Positions 7,116 through 16,529 are shown, numbered from the stretch's first letter. The stretch is DNA of 36,836 bases from Spirochaetota bacterium (GCA_009778155.1 WRKI01000352.1:1-36836), one strand, 5' to 3'. Notes: generated by a model from the sequence alone, not told the origin. Numbers and translations: made by a program.

Positions 7116-10073
7116 ATGGCAGAGTTTCTTTTTTACACCCGATTTAAAAGCCAGCTCCAGCGCACACGCCCCGTGCTAATGCGGCAGTTGGAAAAAACTA
7201 TCCTAAAGTCGATAACCGATGCAGGGGGAAAAAGCACCGGGGACAGGCAGTTTCTAAAAGCCGCCTTCAACGAAAATGCCATCGGTTTTTGGCTCGATAT
7301 GCGCCTACTCTTGGAAATAATCGAAGAAACACTGGAAAAAAAAGAAGACCTGCTTTACGGCTACTCCATGATAATCAGCAAAGCGCCAATTGACACCCCA
7401 GAACAGGTTAGCCGAGTGCTTTCCATTTGCGGCGGCGGCATTTTTTTCGACAAAGACGCGGCCAAAGGCATGGCTCCCTATGCCATTATTGACGAGCCGG
7501 AAAAATGGCTCGAAAAAAGAATGGTGAAAAAGCACAAAATACGCGGCTTTTACCGGCTAAGGGACTTGAAAAACCTAAGCTCCGGGGAAAAAAAGACATC
7601 GGTGCTGGTGGAAAACATCAGCTTGCGGCTGGCTCAAGGGGCTACCCGGAACACCCTTCTTTTGGGGCCGGCTTTTTCCAACAAACGCAAAAGCTTGCGC
7701 CATTATTGCCAAGGATTGAACGGCGGCTTTCCCCCGCTGGCCGTCTGCTTTGGCAGGGGCGCACTTAACGCGCTTATCGATGCTTATACCCCCAGATTGC
7801 AATCCGTTTTTTCCGAAGCTGCGCAGGTTGCGGCGCAAAACGCGGCACAGCTTGCCGCGCAATCGGAAGCACAGCTTGCCGCACAGCCTGCCGGGCAAGT
7901 TGCGGAACAGGATTCGGCGCAAATCGCGGAGCAGGCTGATGTGCAAATTGATGTGCAAGTCGAGGAAATCTTCCAGGTGGAGCAAAATGCGGCTTTGGCG
8001 GCCGCCTTGGCCGATGCACAAGCCGAGGCCAAGGCCGTTGCGAGTGCTGTGGCCGAAATTGACAAAATGTGGGAAGCCTTGTTCAAAGAACGCCTGCGCG
8101 ACGAAGTAACCCCGTTTTTCGCCCAAAAAACGCAGGACTTCTTTGCCAAACTACTCGAAGTTTATTTTAACATGGCCACAGCCCAAAAACGCGCCCCAGT
8201 GCTTTTGCTCATAGACATACAGCTTGTCGAAAAATCGGCGGAAAAAGTCCTCTTTGACATCTTTGCCGGGACACAGGCCGATCTTGTCGGCAAGTTTTTT
8301 GTAATGGGAACCTGCGAAGAAAGCCTAAGCATAGACAGCTTGCGCAAGTGGGAATATGTTTTTAAGCGCATTGTAAAAACCGAAGCCGTAAAACAGGACA
8401 GCTTTAATTTATCCAGCCTGCCAAGCGAACTTGTGGAAGTCGCCTACACCCTGTTTCTGTTTGGCCGGCATTACCCCTACAGCCTTTTCCCCAAATTAAT
8501 GGAAGAAGAAGGCAAAAACCAGCAAATGGTCTCCAAAGTGTTGTCGTTTCTCGTCGGAATGGGCGTAATAGAAAGCACAGTAGACACCGAACCCAGCATC
8601 GAAGGCTTCCTATTTAAGGCAGAGCAGGTTCTAGGAAAAAAAACGGAGCCGATCAAAGCGATGGTAATAAGACGGCTCTTGGCCTGGGTCAAACGGGGAA
8701 AAATCAGCCCCTGCTTCCGGCTGCTTTCCGTCATAAAAGAGCTTGACGAGACGACAAAAATAAGCGAACAATTGATAGTCGAAGCCATTGTTTCCGACCT
8801 GCACCGAGGAACCTTTGCCAGCCTTTTGCTGGCCGACAAAACGTGGCAGTTGAAAAAAATATCCGGCGACGACAGGGCAGATTCAGTCCGCTATATTTTG
8901 CAAACCATGCGCTTCCTGCTTTTAGGCAGTGAACAGGACATCTACGCAATCTTTAATAGCTCGATGCCGGAGTGCGCCAATCATCCCGTTCTAAAATCTC
9001 AAAGTCTGGTAAACATTTCAGCTTATCATCTAGGAACTAGAAATACCGCCGCCGCAATGAAAACGATAAAAGAAGCGGTGATGTTAAGCCAAGATAAAAA
9101 CAACTATTGCCTGCCCCAGTTGTACCGGCTCTTCTCGCTTGCGCACCTTTCCAAACAGCAGATAGGCCAGGCCGTGGATTACCTGAGCTTTGCAGTAGCG
9201 GCGGCGGAAAAGGCCGACAACCATTACGAACTGAGTATTTCCTATTATTATGCCGCAGTTTACCAGTATCTTTTTGGGAACTTGTCGCAGGCCGCCTTGC
9301 TCGCCGGCAAGTCCTTTGACTTTTCCGTAAAGGCAGGCCGCACCGGTTGGGCGGATCGCGCCCGTTTTATGGAAGGCAGAATCGCCTTTGAAATCGGCTC
9401 TTACAAAAAAGCGCAGGACATTTTCGAGGAACTTCGCAAAAACCCCCTTGACCGAAGCTCCGGCGAAAAAGAACAGGTTTTGGCCGCCTGGCACTACCGC
9501 GCAAGGGTGTATCTTTTGAACCCGCTGGTTCCCAAACCCTTAACCGGCGGCGCAGATGCCGATCTGTTCGAGCTAGAAGCCGCTTACATGGCCTCTGACC
9601 ACAAAAGATGCTTGGAACTTTCCAAAACCCTTGGCAAGGCTGAATATAAAATCGATTTTTACTTTACCGAACAACCCGATTGGCGAAGCGGCTTTGCCCA
9701 GTGCGAGCTAATGTATTTTGCCTATCCCGACCTCTTCAAGCGGATTATTTCGACATACCAGTCGCTCTCCCTTTGCCACCTGTCCGACAAGGGCAAAAAC
9801 GAAGCCATTCAAAATATGCAGAACCTTTTGCGCGTCGAGCGGTTTTCGGAAATAGACCCCTGGGATGTGTTTTACCACTATGCTTGGTACAAAATACTCG
9901 AACATACGAAGATGGGACAGGTCGATATAAGCACGGCAATCTCCGGGGCATTCAAGCGGCTGCAACGCCGAGCGGTGCGCATAGATGATGTTGAAGTCCG
10001 CCGGCTGTACCTTAACCTGTCCCGCTGGAACGGGGCCTTGTGCGAAAGCGCAAAAGAGTTTAAACTGATGTAG
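7116..10073 (+). CDS. Large protein with a degenerate STAND/AAA-like NTPase region and C-terminal TPR-like helical repeats
   Basis: Degenerate Walker A-like TLLLGPAFSNKRKS, Walker B-like APVLLLIDIQ, sensor-like FFVMGTCEES; helical repeats (AAMKTIKEAVMLSQDKNNYCLPQLYRLFSLAHLSKQQIGQAVDYLSFA). Confidence 0.7.
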   Translation: MAEFLFYTRFKSQLQRTRPVLMRQLEKTILKSITDAGGKSTGDRQFLKAAFNENAIGFWLDMRLLLEIIEETLEKKEDLLYGYSMIISKAPIDTPEQVSRVLSICGGGIFFDKDAAKGMAPYAIIDEPEKWLEKRMVKKHKIRGFYRLRDLKNLSSGEKKTSVLVENISLRLAQGATRNTLLLGPAFSNKRKSLRHYCQGLNGGFPPLAVCFGRGALNALIDAYTPRLQSVFSEAAQVAAQNAAQLAAQSEAQLAAQPAGQVAEQDSAQIAEQADVQIDVQVEEIFQVEQNAALAAALADAQAEAKAVASAVAEIDKMWEALFKERLRDEVTPFFAQKTQDFFAKLLEVYFNMATAQKRAPVLLLIDIQLVEKSAEKVLFDIFAGTQADLVGKFFVMGTCEESLSIDSLRKWEYVFKRIVKTEAVKQDSFNLSSLPSELVEVAYTLFLFGRHYPYSLFPKLMEEEGKNQQMVSKVLSFLVGMGVIESTVDTEPSIEGFLFKAEQVLGKKTEPIKAMVIRRLLAWVKRGKISPCFRLLSVIKELDETTKISEQLIVEAIVSDLHRGTFASLLLADKTWQLKKISGDDRADSVRYILQTMRFLLLGSEQDIYAIFNSSMPECANHPVLKSQSLVNISAYHLGTRNTAAAMKTIKEAVMLSQDKNNYCLPQLYRLFSLAHLSKQQIGQAVDYLSFAVAAAEKADNHYELSISYYYAAVYQYLFGNLSQAALLAGKSFDFSVKAGRTGWADRARFMEGRIAFEIGSYKKAQDIFEELRKNPLDRSSGEKEQVLAAWHYRARVYLLNPLVPKPLTGGADADLFELEAAYMASDHKRCLELSKTLGKAEYKIDFYFTEQPDWRSGFAQCELMYFAYPDLFKRIISTYQSLSLCHLSDKGKNEAIQNMQNLLRVERFSEIDPWDVFYHYAWYKILEHTKMGQVDISTAISGAFKRLQRRAVRIDDVEVRRLYLNLSRWNGALCESAKEFKLM
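7818..7962 (+). repeat. 12-bp-periodic coding repeat giving Gln every fourth residue (AAQVAAQNAAQLAAQSEAQ...)
   Basis: Direct reading of the ORF: about 13 consecutive xxxQ tetrapeptides. Confidence 0.9.
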
Positions 10074-10119
10074 GGGCATCTGCCCCCGGAACGTTGTTCC
10101 GCCGGAACCCAGTTCCGCC
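10073..10119. repeat. Three consecutive mini-hairpins after the NTPase/TPR gene
   Basis: ggggcatctgcccc, ggaacgttgttcc, ggaacccagttcc; the last two are spaced by gcc. Confidence 0.65.
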
Positions 10120-10154
10120 TATACTTTTTTCTGGCATTTGCCGATGATAGAAAC

Positions 10155-12971
10155 ATGAAAAAGTCTGCATTTTTTAATACTGTCGTTATATTCGCTCTGG
10201 CTGTTTTTCTGCCACTGCTCGCCGGTTGCAGCAGCACCCCGGAGCCAATCCCGGTTCAGGCGGATAACGTATGGGTCATGCTCGAAAGCGGGGACACAAG
10301 AGCGATGGACCTCTTCCTTGGGGAAGTCGATGTAAACGCCCGCGACCCGGCAGGCAAAACGCCCTTGCATCATGCCGCAATGCTGGAAGACCCCATCCTT
10401 GCAGCGTTTTTCATCTCCCTGGGCGCAGAAATCGATGTTCTGGACAATGACAACCAAAGCCCGCTTGGAATAAGCGCGGAAAGGGACGACCCCTCCGTGG
10501 CCAGGGTGCTTGTAACGGCTGGCGCGGACATTCATTTCCCCTCAAGGAACAACCTGTCCCCGGCGCAGATTGCGCTTGCTTCCAGCAATGCGTTTTTCAA
10601 TTCCTTGCTTACCCCGGCAACGATAGAATCGACGGATGCCCAAGGCAGAACGATTCTGCACTTGGCAAGCGATGCCGGGAACATTCAGGCGGTAAGTAGC
10701 GTGCTTTCTGTGGCGCATTCTTACGGGCTTTTCCTGCCGGTTTACACTCGGACGAATGTCGGGCAGAACGCCCTTGATTTGGCCTTGTCTAGGGGGGACT
10801 CCCGCGACCACATGGAAATTGCCGAGCAATTGATCCTTGCCAATGCGGTTTCGGAGCATCCGATCTTCGCTTACTTTGCGCCGGCGGCTAGGACTGCCAA
10901 CTACAACATTCGCCGAAGCGACGGCCTTGCCGCCATACATCATGCCGCCCGCGACGGCCACACCGGGCTGATCTCTTTCATTCTTGAAAGGCGGGCAGAT
11001 ATTAACATTCAAACAAACTCCGGCTCCACCGCGCTTCACGAAGCGGCTCGTGCCGGCGACTTAAACGTAATGACCCTGCTTTTAATGAACGGGGCGGCAG
11101 TAAACGCCCAAGATGCACAGGGCAATTCCCCCTTGCATATAGGTATCCCGGCATCGGTCCACAGGGATGCGGCCGCTCTTTTTCTTGCTCACGGGGCAAA
11201 CCCCAATTTGCGGGATGCCAGCGGGGATTCTCCCTTGCATATCGCCGTTACCCTTAACCGAGATGCCGATCTTCTGCAAACGCTTTTGGACAGCGGCGCG
11301 GATGTATCAATAAGAAACATCGAGGGAAGAACGCCGCTGTTTACCGCCGTGCAAAGAAACCGGGTGGGGCTTATTTCCACCCTGCTGGTTTACGGTTCGG
11401 ACATTTTTGCCGCCGACTATGCCGGCACAACGCCGCTCGATTTGGCCTTGCGCAACGGCGGGGACATTCTTTTTACGCTGATCAGCCTTGATTCGGTTTT
11501 TCAAAGCGACAGCTACGGAAATACGATGCTTCATGCCGCTATAGAAAACAACGCGGCGACCGAACATATCGGGATGATTTTGGACAGGCGGCCTACGGTC
11601 AACGCCAGAAACCACGCCGGGGACACCGCGCTTCACCTTGCCGTAAGAAGGAACCAGGCGGCAAACGGGGAGTTTCTTATTATACGCGGCGCTGATATTT
11701 TTGCGGCCAATACATCGGGGGAAAGCCCGCTCTTCCTTTCCTTGACTGCTCCCGACAGTGTCCGCCAGTGGCTGTTTAACCCCACTGCCACTGCCGCAAG
11801 GGACGGGCTGGGGAACAATATGCTCCATTATGCGGCGCAGTGGGACTTGCATCATCATATTCCATTTATTGCGCAAAGGGGAGCCTCGCTTGCAAACTCC
11901 GCCAACGCTACCGGCGAAACGCCGCTTTTTACGGCGGTAACGCAAAACAGCCCGCCGGCTGTAAGGGCGCTTTTGACGGCTAATGCCAACATTAACGCCC
12001 GCGACAGCATGGGCAACTCTACGCTTCATGTTGCGGTTAGGTGGAATTCGCTGGACGCGGCCGCTACCTTGCTTGACGGCGGCATCGATGTAAACGCCGC
12101 TTCTTTGGCGGGCACAAGTTCGCTTCATTATGCGGTTATTCTGGAAAATACCAACATGGAAATCCTTCTTATCCAGCGGGGCGCGAACCTTGAAGTCCGG
12201 GACAACGAAGGCAATACCCCGTTCATGTACGCTGTAATGGCGGCTAACGTTGACTCTGTCCGGCGGCTTGCCTCGGCGGGAGCCAGCCCAATGGTACGAA
12301 ATGTACGGGGCGACACTCCGCTTCATCTTGCTGTCGCCATAGAAAACTACGAGGTGGCTGCAATGCTTTTGCAAATGGACACTTCGATTCACGCCCGGAA
12401 CACGCGGGAAAGAACACCCTTCCAAACCGCTCTTAGCGTTTCGCCGCGCATGGTGTCGTCGCTTCTTGCACACAACAGAATGAACACTCTGGACGATTTT
12501 GGCAACTCTGCCTTGCACGTCGCCATTGCGGAAAGGGCTTCGCCGGTAATCGTAAGGGAAATTCTTGCCACAGGGATTAGGACTAACGCGGTGGACTCCC
12601 ACGGGCGCACTCCTCTTAGGCGGGCAGTTGATCTTGAGGCCTGGGAAACGGCAAGGCTGTTGGCAGACTCCGGCGCAGACCCCTTCTCGCTGGCTGTTGA
12701 CAACAGAACCCCGGCGGAGGTCGCCATTCTTAGGGGCGAAGAAGCAATCATTGCGGTTTTTTCCGGCATGGCTGTAAGCGCGACTGACAGTTCGGGCAAC
12801 AATGTTCTGCATTACGCCGCCCGCTGGGGAACGCCGCAGTCTATCTCCCTGCTTCTGGAGCTTGGAGCCAACAGGAACTTGCGTAACATTGCCGCCGAAA
12901 GCCCTGTGGATATAGCCGTAAGGTGGAACCACCCGGCGAATGCGGCCTTGCTGCAACCTTCTAACTTTTAG
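10155..12971 (+). CDS. Ankyrin-repeat lipoprotein
   Basis: Signal peptide with lipobox (FLPLLAGCSS); many GxTPLHxAxxxxxxxxxxLLxxGAdxN repeats. Confidence 0.93.
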   Translation: MKKSAFFNTVVIFALAVFLPLLAGCSSTPEPIPVQADNVWVMLESGDTRAMDLFLGEVDVNARDPAGKTPLHHAAMLEDPILAAFFISLGAEIDVLDNDNQSPLGISAERDDPSVARVLVTAGADIHFPSRNNLSPAQIALASSNAFFNSLLTPATIESTDAQGRTILHLASDAGNIQAVSSVLSVAHSYGLFLPVYTRTNVGQNALDLALSRGDSRDHMEIAEQLILANAVSEHPIFAYFAPAARTANYNIRRSDGLAAIHHAARDGHTGLISFILERRADINIQTNSGSTALHEAARAGDLNVMTLLLMNGAAVNAQDAQGNSPLHIGIPASVHRDAAALFLAHGANPNLRDASGDSPLHIAVTLNRDADLLQTLLDSGADVSIRNIEGRTPLFTAVQRNRVGLISTLLVYGSDIFAADYAGTTPLDLALRNGGDILFTLISLDSVFQSDSYGNTMLHAAIENNAATEHIGMILDRRPTVNARNHAGDTALHLAVRRNQAANGEFLIIRGADIFAANTSGESPLFLSLTAPDSVRQWLFNPTATAARDGLGNNMLHYAAQWDLHHHIPFIAQRGASLANSANATGETPLFTAVTQNSPPAVRALLTANANINARDSMGNSTLHVAVRWNSLDAAATLLDGGIDVNAASLAGTSSLHYAVILENTNMEILLIQRGANLEVRDNEGNTPFMYAVMAANVDSVRRLASAGASPMVRNVRGDTPLHLAVAIENYEVAAMLLQMDTSIHARNTRERTPFQTALSVSPRMVSSLLAHNRMNTLDDFGNSALHVAIAERASPVIVREILATGIRTNAVDSHGRTPLRRAVDLEAWETARLLADSGADPFSLAVDNRTPAEVAILRGEEAIIAVFSGMAVSATDSSGNNVLHYAARWGTPQSISLLLELGANRNLRNIAAESPVDIAVRWNHPANAALLQPSNF

Positions 12972-12975
12972 GGAA

Positions 12976-13009
12976 CGGTGATTAAATCCCAGCGGGGGTT
13001 TAATCACCG
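12976..13009. repeat. Hairpin of palindrome family 2 (cggtgattaaatccc-agcgg-gggtttaatcaccg)
   Basis: 11-bp perfect outer stem plus ccc/ggg with one bulge; just upstream of the SUFU-like gene. Confidence 0.75.
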
Positions 13010-13023
13010 GTAAAAGAGGTGAG

Positions 13024-14076
13024 ATGAGCGATGCGTCTTTAATTTTTTCCGACTCCCCCCTTGTCGAAGATTTAGCGGCAGAAGTTGTCGCGGAAAATGA
13101 TTGCTGTTATTTGTATGTGCACAAAAAAAACTTTGCAGAGAAAACGCTGGAAGTATTTACGAACTGCTGGATAAAAAACCATGTGTTTGTCCCCGACGAA
13201 TACGACCCGGTGGACGATATGCAGGACGGTTTACAGCCGAAAGTACACACAAAACACTGCGACTTCAAAGACGACCTTCAACCCCTGCAAGAAGACGATT
13301 TGGAAATTGTCTGGGGCGAAGAAGGCCGCAGTGTCGGTCTTTACAACAAGGGCGAACTTATTTGCGCCATTCCGTACTGGACAACGGAGGATGCGCCCGG
13401 CTACTCAAAGTATTCCGGCCAAAATGATTTGCCCATGTTTCCTTTCCCGCTAACACCTGCCCTTGCCATGCACGAAAGAATGCAAAAAGCAAAAACATTT
13501 TGGGCGGGCGATTTTCAAAAAACATGGAAGGATTACAGCGGCGGCTATCTTGGCGAGTTGGAAGAAAAGTTCGGCAAACATACAAAGTATTTTGCGATTG
13601 ACGGCGGAAAGTTCCCGACAAAGGCTCTCGCCCTGTTTGAAAAAGACGGTTACAAATACGCCTTTACAATCGGCCTTGGAATGTTCCCGCAACCGACGGA
13701 ACAACGTTCCGGGGTGGAAGCAATGCCATTCATAGAACTGGCATTTTGTTACAAAAACGGCCTTGTTTTTGACGAAATGAAGGCCTTTTCCAACATTTCT
13801 TCGCTGGCCGGCATCCCTTGGGCGTATAACACATTTTTTAACCATTACCACACAGCCTATTTTTCCATTAACACGGAGTATAATGCGGCGGTTTTTGTTT
13901 GCGAACAAAAGGCCGGCATTGCAAGTTTAGATTTTCTAAAACAGCAGTCGATAAACCTTTTGTGGATTGTCCCCGTGCATGACAGCCTCTGCAAAAAACT
14001 ACGGGCAAAACCTTCGGACTACAGCGATGTAGACGCAATGGTAAAATCAAACTCGCTTGCACTGACAAAGTTCTAG
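13024..14076 (+). CDS. SUFU (suppressor of fused)-like domain protein, putative immunity protein
   Basis: C-terminal half pattern YAFTIGLGMFPQP...MPFIELAFCY...LLWIVPVHDSLCKKLRAKPSDY resembles bacterial SUFU domains; position in an immunity-like cluster. Confidence 0.5.
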   Translation: MSDASLIFSDSPLVEDLAAEVVAENDCCYLYVHKKNFAEKTLEVFTNCWIKNHVFVPDEYDPVDDMQDGLQPKVHTKHCDFKDDLQPLQEDDLEIVWGEEGRSVGLYNKGELICAIPYWTTEDAPGYSKYSGQNDLPMFPFPLTPALAMHERMQKAKTFWAGDFQKTWKDYSGGYLGELEEKFGKHTKYFAIDGGKFPTKALALFEKDGYKYAFTIGLGMFPQPTEQRSGVEAMPFIELAFCYKNGLVFDEMKAFSNISSLAGIPWAYNTFFNHYHTAYFSINTEYNAAVFVCEQKAGIASLDFLKQQSINLLWIVPVHDSLCKKLRAKPSDYSDVDAMVKSNSLALTKF

Positions 14077-14086
14077 AACTCCCGGC

Positions 14087-14120
14087 TTGACATTTTTGCA
14101 AATTGGTAGGACAATCAAAC
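14087..14120 (+). promoter_or_regulatory. Promoter TTGACA-N17-GACAAT ending 5 nt before ATG 14121
   Basis: cttgacatttttgcaaattggtaggacaatcaaacATG. Confidence 0.55.
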
Positions 14121-14966
14121 ATGGATAGTAACATAAAAGAACCAATGCCCCCATTGTGGCTCATGTACCCATACATTACCCGATACAGCATAGGCTGGCG
14201 CATGGGTGCCGGGGAAGGCTACACCGAGGATTTTTGGAAGTGGTTCGGCTCGCTGGCAAACGAGGACAAAGAAACGTATGCCAAAATGTTCCCCGAACCA
14301 AAAGTGTGGCGGGGAATATACAACCCGGAACATAAAAACAAAGAAAAAGACGAGTTTTATTTTTTGGGCGTGGAATTATGGAACAAAAAGGGAGAGCCGC
14401 AATACAGCCGGGAAAAATGCACCGCCGAATATAACGCCGGCGGCAAGCTGGAGTATGAATTTTTTTGGAAGCCGCAAAGCGGTGTGATTAACGAATCCTG
14501 CCTTGGGCAATGGCACTTGTCAAAATTTAGCGTTGAGATTGACGACTATTGCTGTGCAGAACAATACATGATGGCGGAAAAAGCACGGCTGTTCGAGGAT
14601 GATGAAACCTGCGATGCCATAATGAAATCGAAAGACCCAAAAGAAATGAAAGCCCTGGGCAAAAAGGTAAAAAACTTTGATCAAACGGCATGGGACAAGG
14701 CAAAATACTCCATTGTCTTAAACGGAAACTACTACAAGTTTTCCCAAGACGAAGATTTACGCGGCTATTTGCTGTCAACCGGCAACAAAATACTCGTAGA
14801 AGCCAGCCCCTTGGACACAATCTGGGGGATAGGCCTTGGCAAGGAAAATGAAAAAGCGCACAACCCCAATACATGGCGGGGAAAAAACTTATTGGGGTTC
14901 GCTCTTATGGAAGTAAGGGACGAGATACAAAATGTGTATAAAAACTACGATAAAATCAAGTTCTGA
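14121..14966 (+). CDS. NADAR domain protein (YbiA-like N-glycosidase fold) with an N-terminal extension
   Basis: AEQYMMAEKARLFEDDETCDAIMKSKDPKEMKALGKKVKNFDQTAWDKAKYSIVLNGNYYKFSQDEDLRGYLLSTGNKILVEASPLDTIWGIGL...NTWRGKNLLGFALMEVRDE is the NADAR signature. Confidence 0.9.
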   Translation: MDSNIKEPMPPLWLMYPYITRYSIGWRMGAGEGYTEDFWKWFGSLANEDKETYAKMFPEPKVWRGIYNPEHKNKEKDEFYFLGVELWNKKGEPQYSREKCTAEYNAGGKLEYEFFWKPQSGVINESCLGQWHLSKFSVEIDDYCCAEQYMMAEKARLFEDDETCDAIMKSKDPKEMKALGKKVKNFDQTAWDKAKYSIVLNGNYYKFSQDEDLRGYLLSTGNKILVEASPLDTIWGIGLGKENEKAHNPNTWRGKNLLGFALMEVRDEIQNVYKNYDKIKF

Positions 14967-15372
14967 AGCTAGGCTGTTGTTAAGTTTTCACTCCGGGCGA
15001 AACCCCGATGTGAACAATCCAAAATGGACAGGCGGGTTTTTAGGCGCACTTAGGCCTTTCAAAAAAACATTGCCGGAAGAAAACTTTCACGAAATTATAA
15101 ACTGCCTTAAAGCCTTGAAGGATGATTTTGAAGCGGAGCAAATTAGCCGGGATGTAATTGCCGACTTGTGGGGAATATGTCATTTGGGCAGGGCTTGGGC
15201 ATTACACAAAGACGGAATGCTCCAAAGCAACAATCTTATAACACAGGAGCAAATCCAAACCATTGAAGACTGGATAAACATTATTTCACACACAGTAAAC
15301 AACCTGTTGGACGGCCAGGGCGATGAAGCTTTTTGGGAGTACGAAGAATATGTGCAAAGGGGAGGGGCATGA
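14932..15372 (+). CDS. Hypothetical protein, putative immunity protein
   Basis: Complete ORF, overlaps the NADAR 3' end in another frame; start uncertain. Confidence 0.55.
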   Translation: MCIKTTIKSSSEARLLLSFHSGRNPDVNNPKWTGGFLGALRPFKKTLPEENFHEIINCLKALKDDFEAEQISRDVIADLWGICHLGRAWALHKDGMLQSNNLITQEQIQTIEDWINIISHTVNNLLDGQGDEAFWEYEEYVQRGGA

Positions 15373-15791
15373 CTATAATCGATATTATCGCGAAGCAATG
15401 GCAAGAGGAAAAACTCCCAGTAATTAACGGATTGGTAAAAACCGACGGCTCGTTTTACAGGTTAGGCACGGAGGGTTTGCTCCCGGCGGTTCCCATCGAT
15501 TTAAGCCAGACGGATTATAACGAAGAGTTTAGTTTTATTACCGAAATCGCCTCTTTGGAGCATTCCGGGCGAAAATACTATTGCGGCGAAGGCAGTCATG
15601 GCAGCGACGGGTGGCTTTTGGCGACAAGCGCCGGGGGCAAAATCGAATGGCTTTTTTTCGACGAGGTAAACCCGTTTGAAAAACTTTGGGTTGCAAACAA
15701 TGAGATTCACGTTATGAGCAATTTGAATACGGAGTGGATTTTTCCAATCGACAAGCCGGAGGAGATGCGTTTTGTTGAACGAAAACCCTAA
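15369..15791 (+). CDS. Hypothetical protein, putative immunity protein
   Basis: ATGA overlap with upstream gene, SD ggggagggg; Trp/acidic-rich small protein (GSDGWLLATSAGGKIEWLFFDEVNPFEKLW). Confidence 0.6.
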   Translation: MTIIDIIAKQWQEEKLPVINGLVKTDGSFYRLGTEGLLPAVPIDLSQTDYNEEFSFITEIASLEHSGRKYYCGEGSHGSDGWLLATSAGGKIEWLFFDEVNPFEKLWVANNEIHVMSNLNTEWIFPIDKPEEMRFVERKP

Positions 15792-16209
15792 AAAAGTGAA
15801 GATCGAATACTGCTGGGATGGCCACACCCTTGTAGAAGAATGCGTGGAATCTTTCGAGCAGTTGGAGCACCGGTTGCAAGAATTGAAAAAACGCTCTGGG
15901 GAATTGGCTGGGAAAAAACAATGCGTTTACACCGTTGACGTTGTTATCGAAAATACCGGGCGAATGTCTGTCGCCTTGGACGAAAATTGTATTTTGATGT
16001 TTTACGACGAAGTAGACGATTGTTATTTGACTTCCCTGGGCAACCCCTCGGCGGAAGGCTTTACAGAAGCGTTATACGATTTTGGCCAACTTGCAGAACA
16101 GCCTAACAAATACATTGTGCAATATAATGACGCGCTGGCTGTGTTAAAAGATTGGATTGTGTCCAAAAAGCTAAACACAAGAATAAGTTGGACAGATGAA
16201 ATCGATTGA
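15772..16209 (+). CDS. Imm1-like immunity protein
   Basis: About 145 aa; pattern MSVALDENCILMFYDE..., Asn-Lys-Tyr-Ile..., ALAVLKDWIVSKKLNTRISWTDE is Imm1-like. Start TTG 15772 or 15775 after ggaggag. Confidence 0.5.
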   Translation: MLNENPKKVKIEYCWDGHTLVEECVESFEQLEHRLQELKKRSGELAGKKQCVYTVDVVIENTGRMSVALDENCILMFYDEVDDCYLTSLGNPSAEGFTEALYDFGQLAEQPNKYIVQYNDALAVLKDWIVSKKLNTRISWTDEID

Positions 16210-16223
16210 AAAGGTGTATAAAA

Positions 16224-16529
16224 ATGACAGCCAATGACAGTAATTTTGACCAAGGCAGCCTTCTTGAATATAACGGGGAAATGTATAAGTATTTAGGTAA
16301 CGGTTGGCGCGCTACCGGGGAAGGCTATGGCTGGCGAATGTCAAAAGACTTATACTTTAGATGTGCCGGTTGCGGTTATCTAATGAACGGCAATCCTCAA
16401 GAAAATGATAACTGCCCGTGCAACAAGCTGTACAAGGATTCCGACTGGGGCAGATTCGGCTCAACACTTGGCGGCGATGCCATAGCGGTTTACGAAAAAT
16501 GTCAGCCCGAAGGAGCGTTATCGAAATGA
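16224..16529 (+). CDS. Small zinc-ribbon-like protein in the immunity cluster
   Basis: CAGCGYLMNGNPQENDNCPCN with two Cys pairs; SD aaaggtg before ATG 16224. Confidence 0.55.
   Translation: MTANDSNFDQGSLLEYNGEMYKYLGNGWRATGEGYGWRMSKDLYFRCAGCGYLMNGNPQENDNCPCNKLYKDSDWGRFGSTLGGDAIAVYEKCQPEGALSK

Noticed and set aside
11307-13007. 566-codon antisense ORF opposite the ankyrin gene
   Set aside because: Mirrors the codon composition and periodicity of the ankyrin gene, no recognisable domains, and runs into the SUFU gene promoter side; a shadow ORF.
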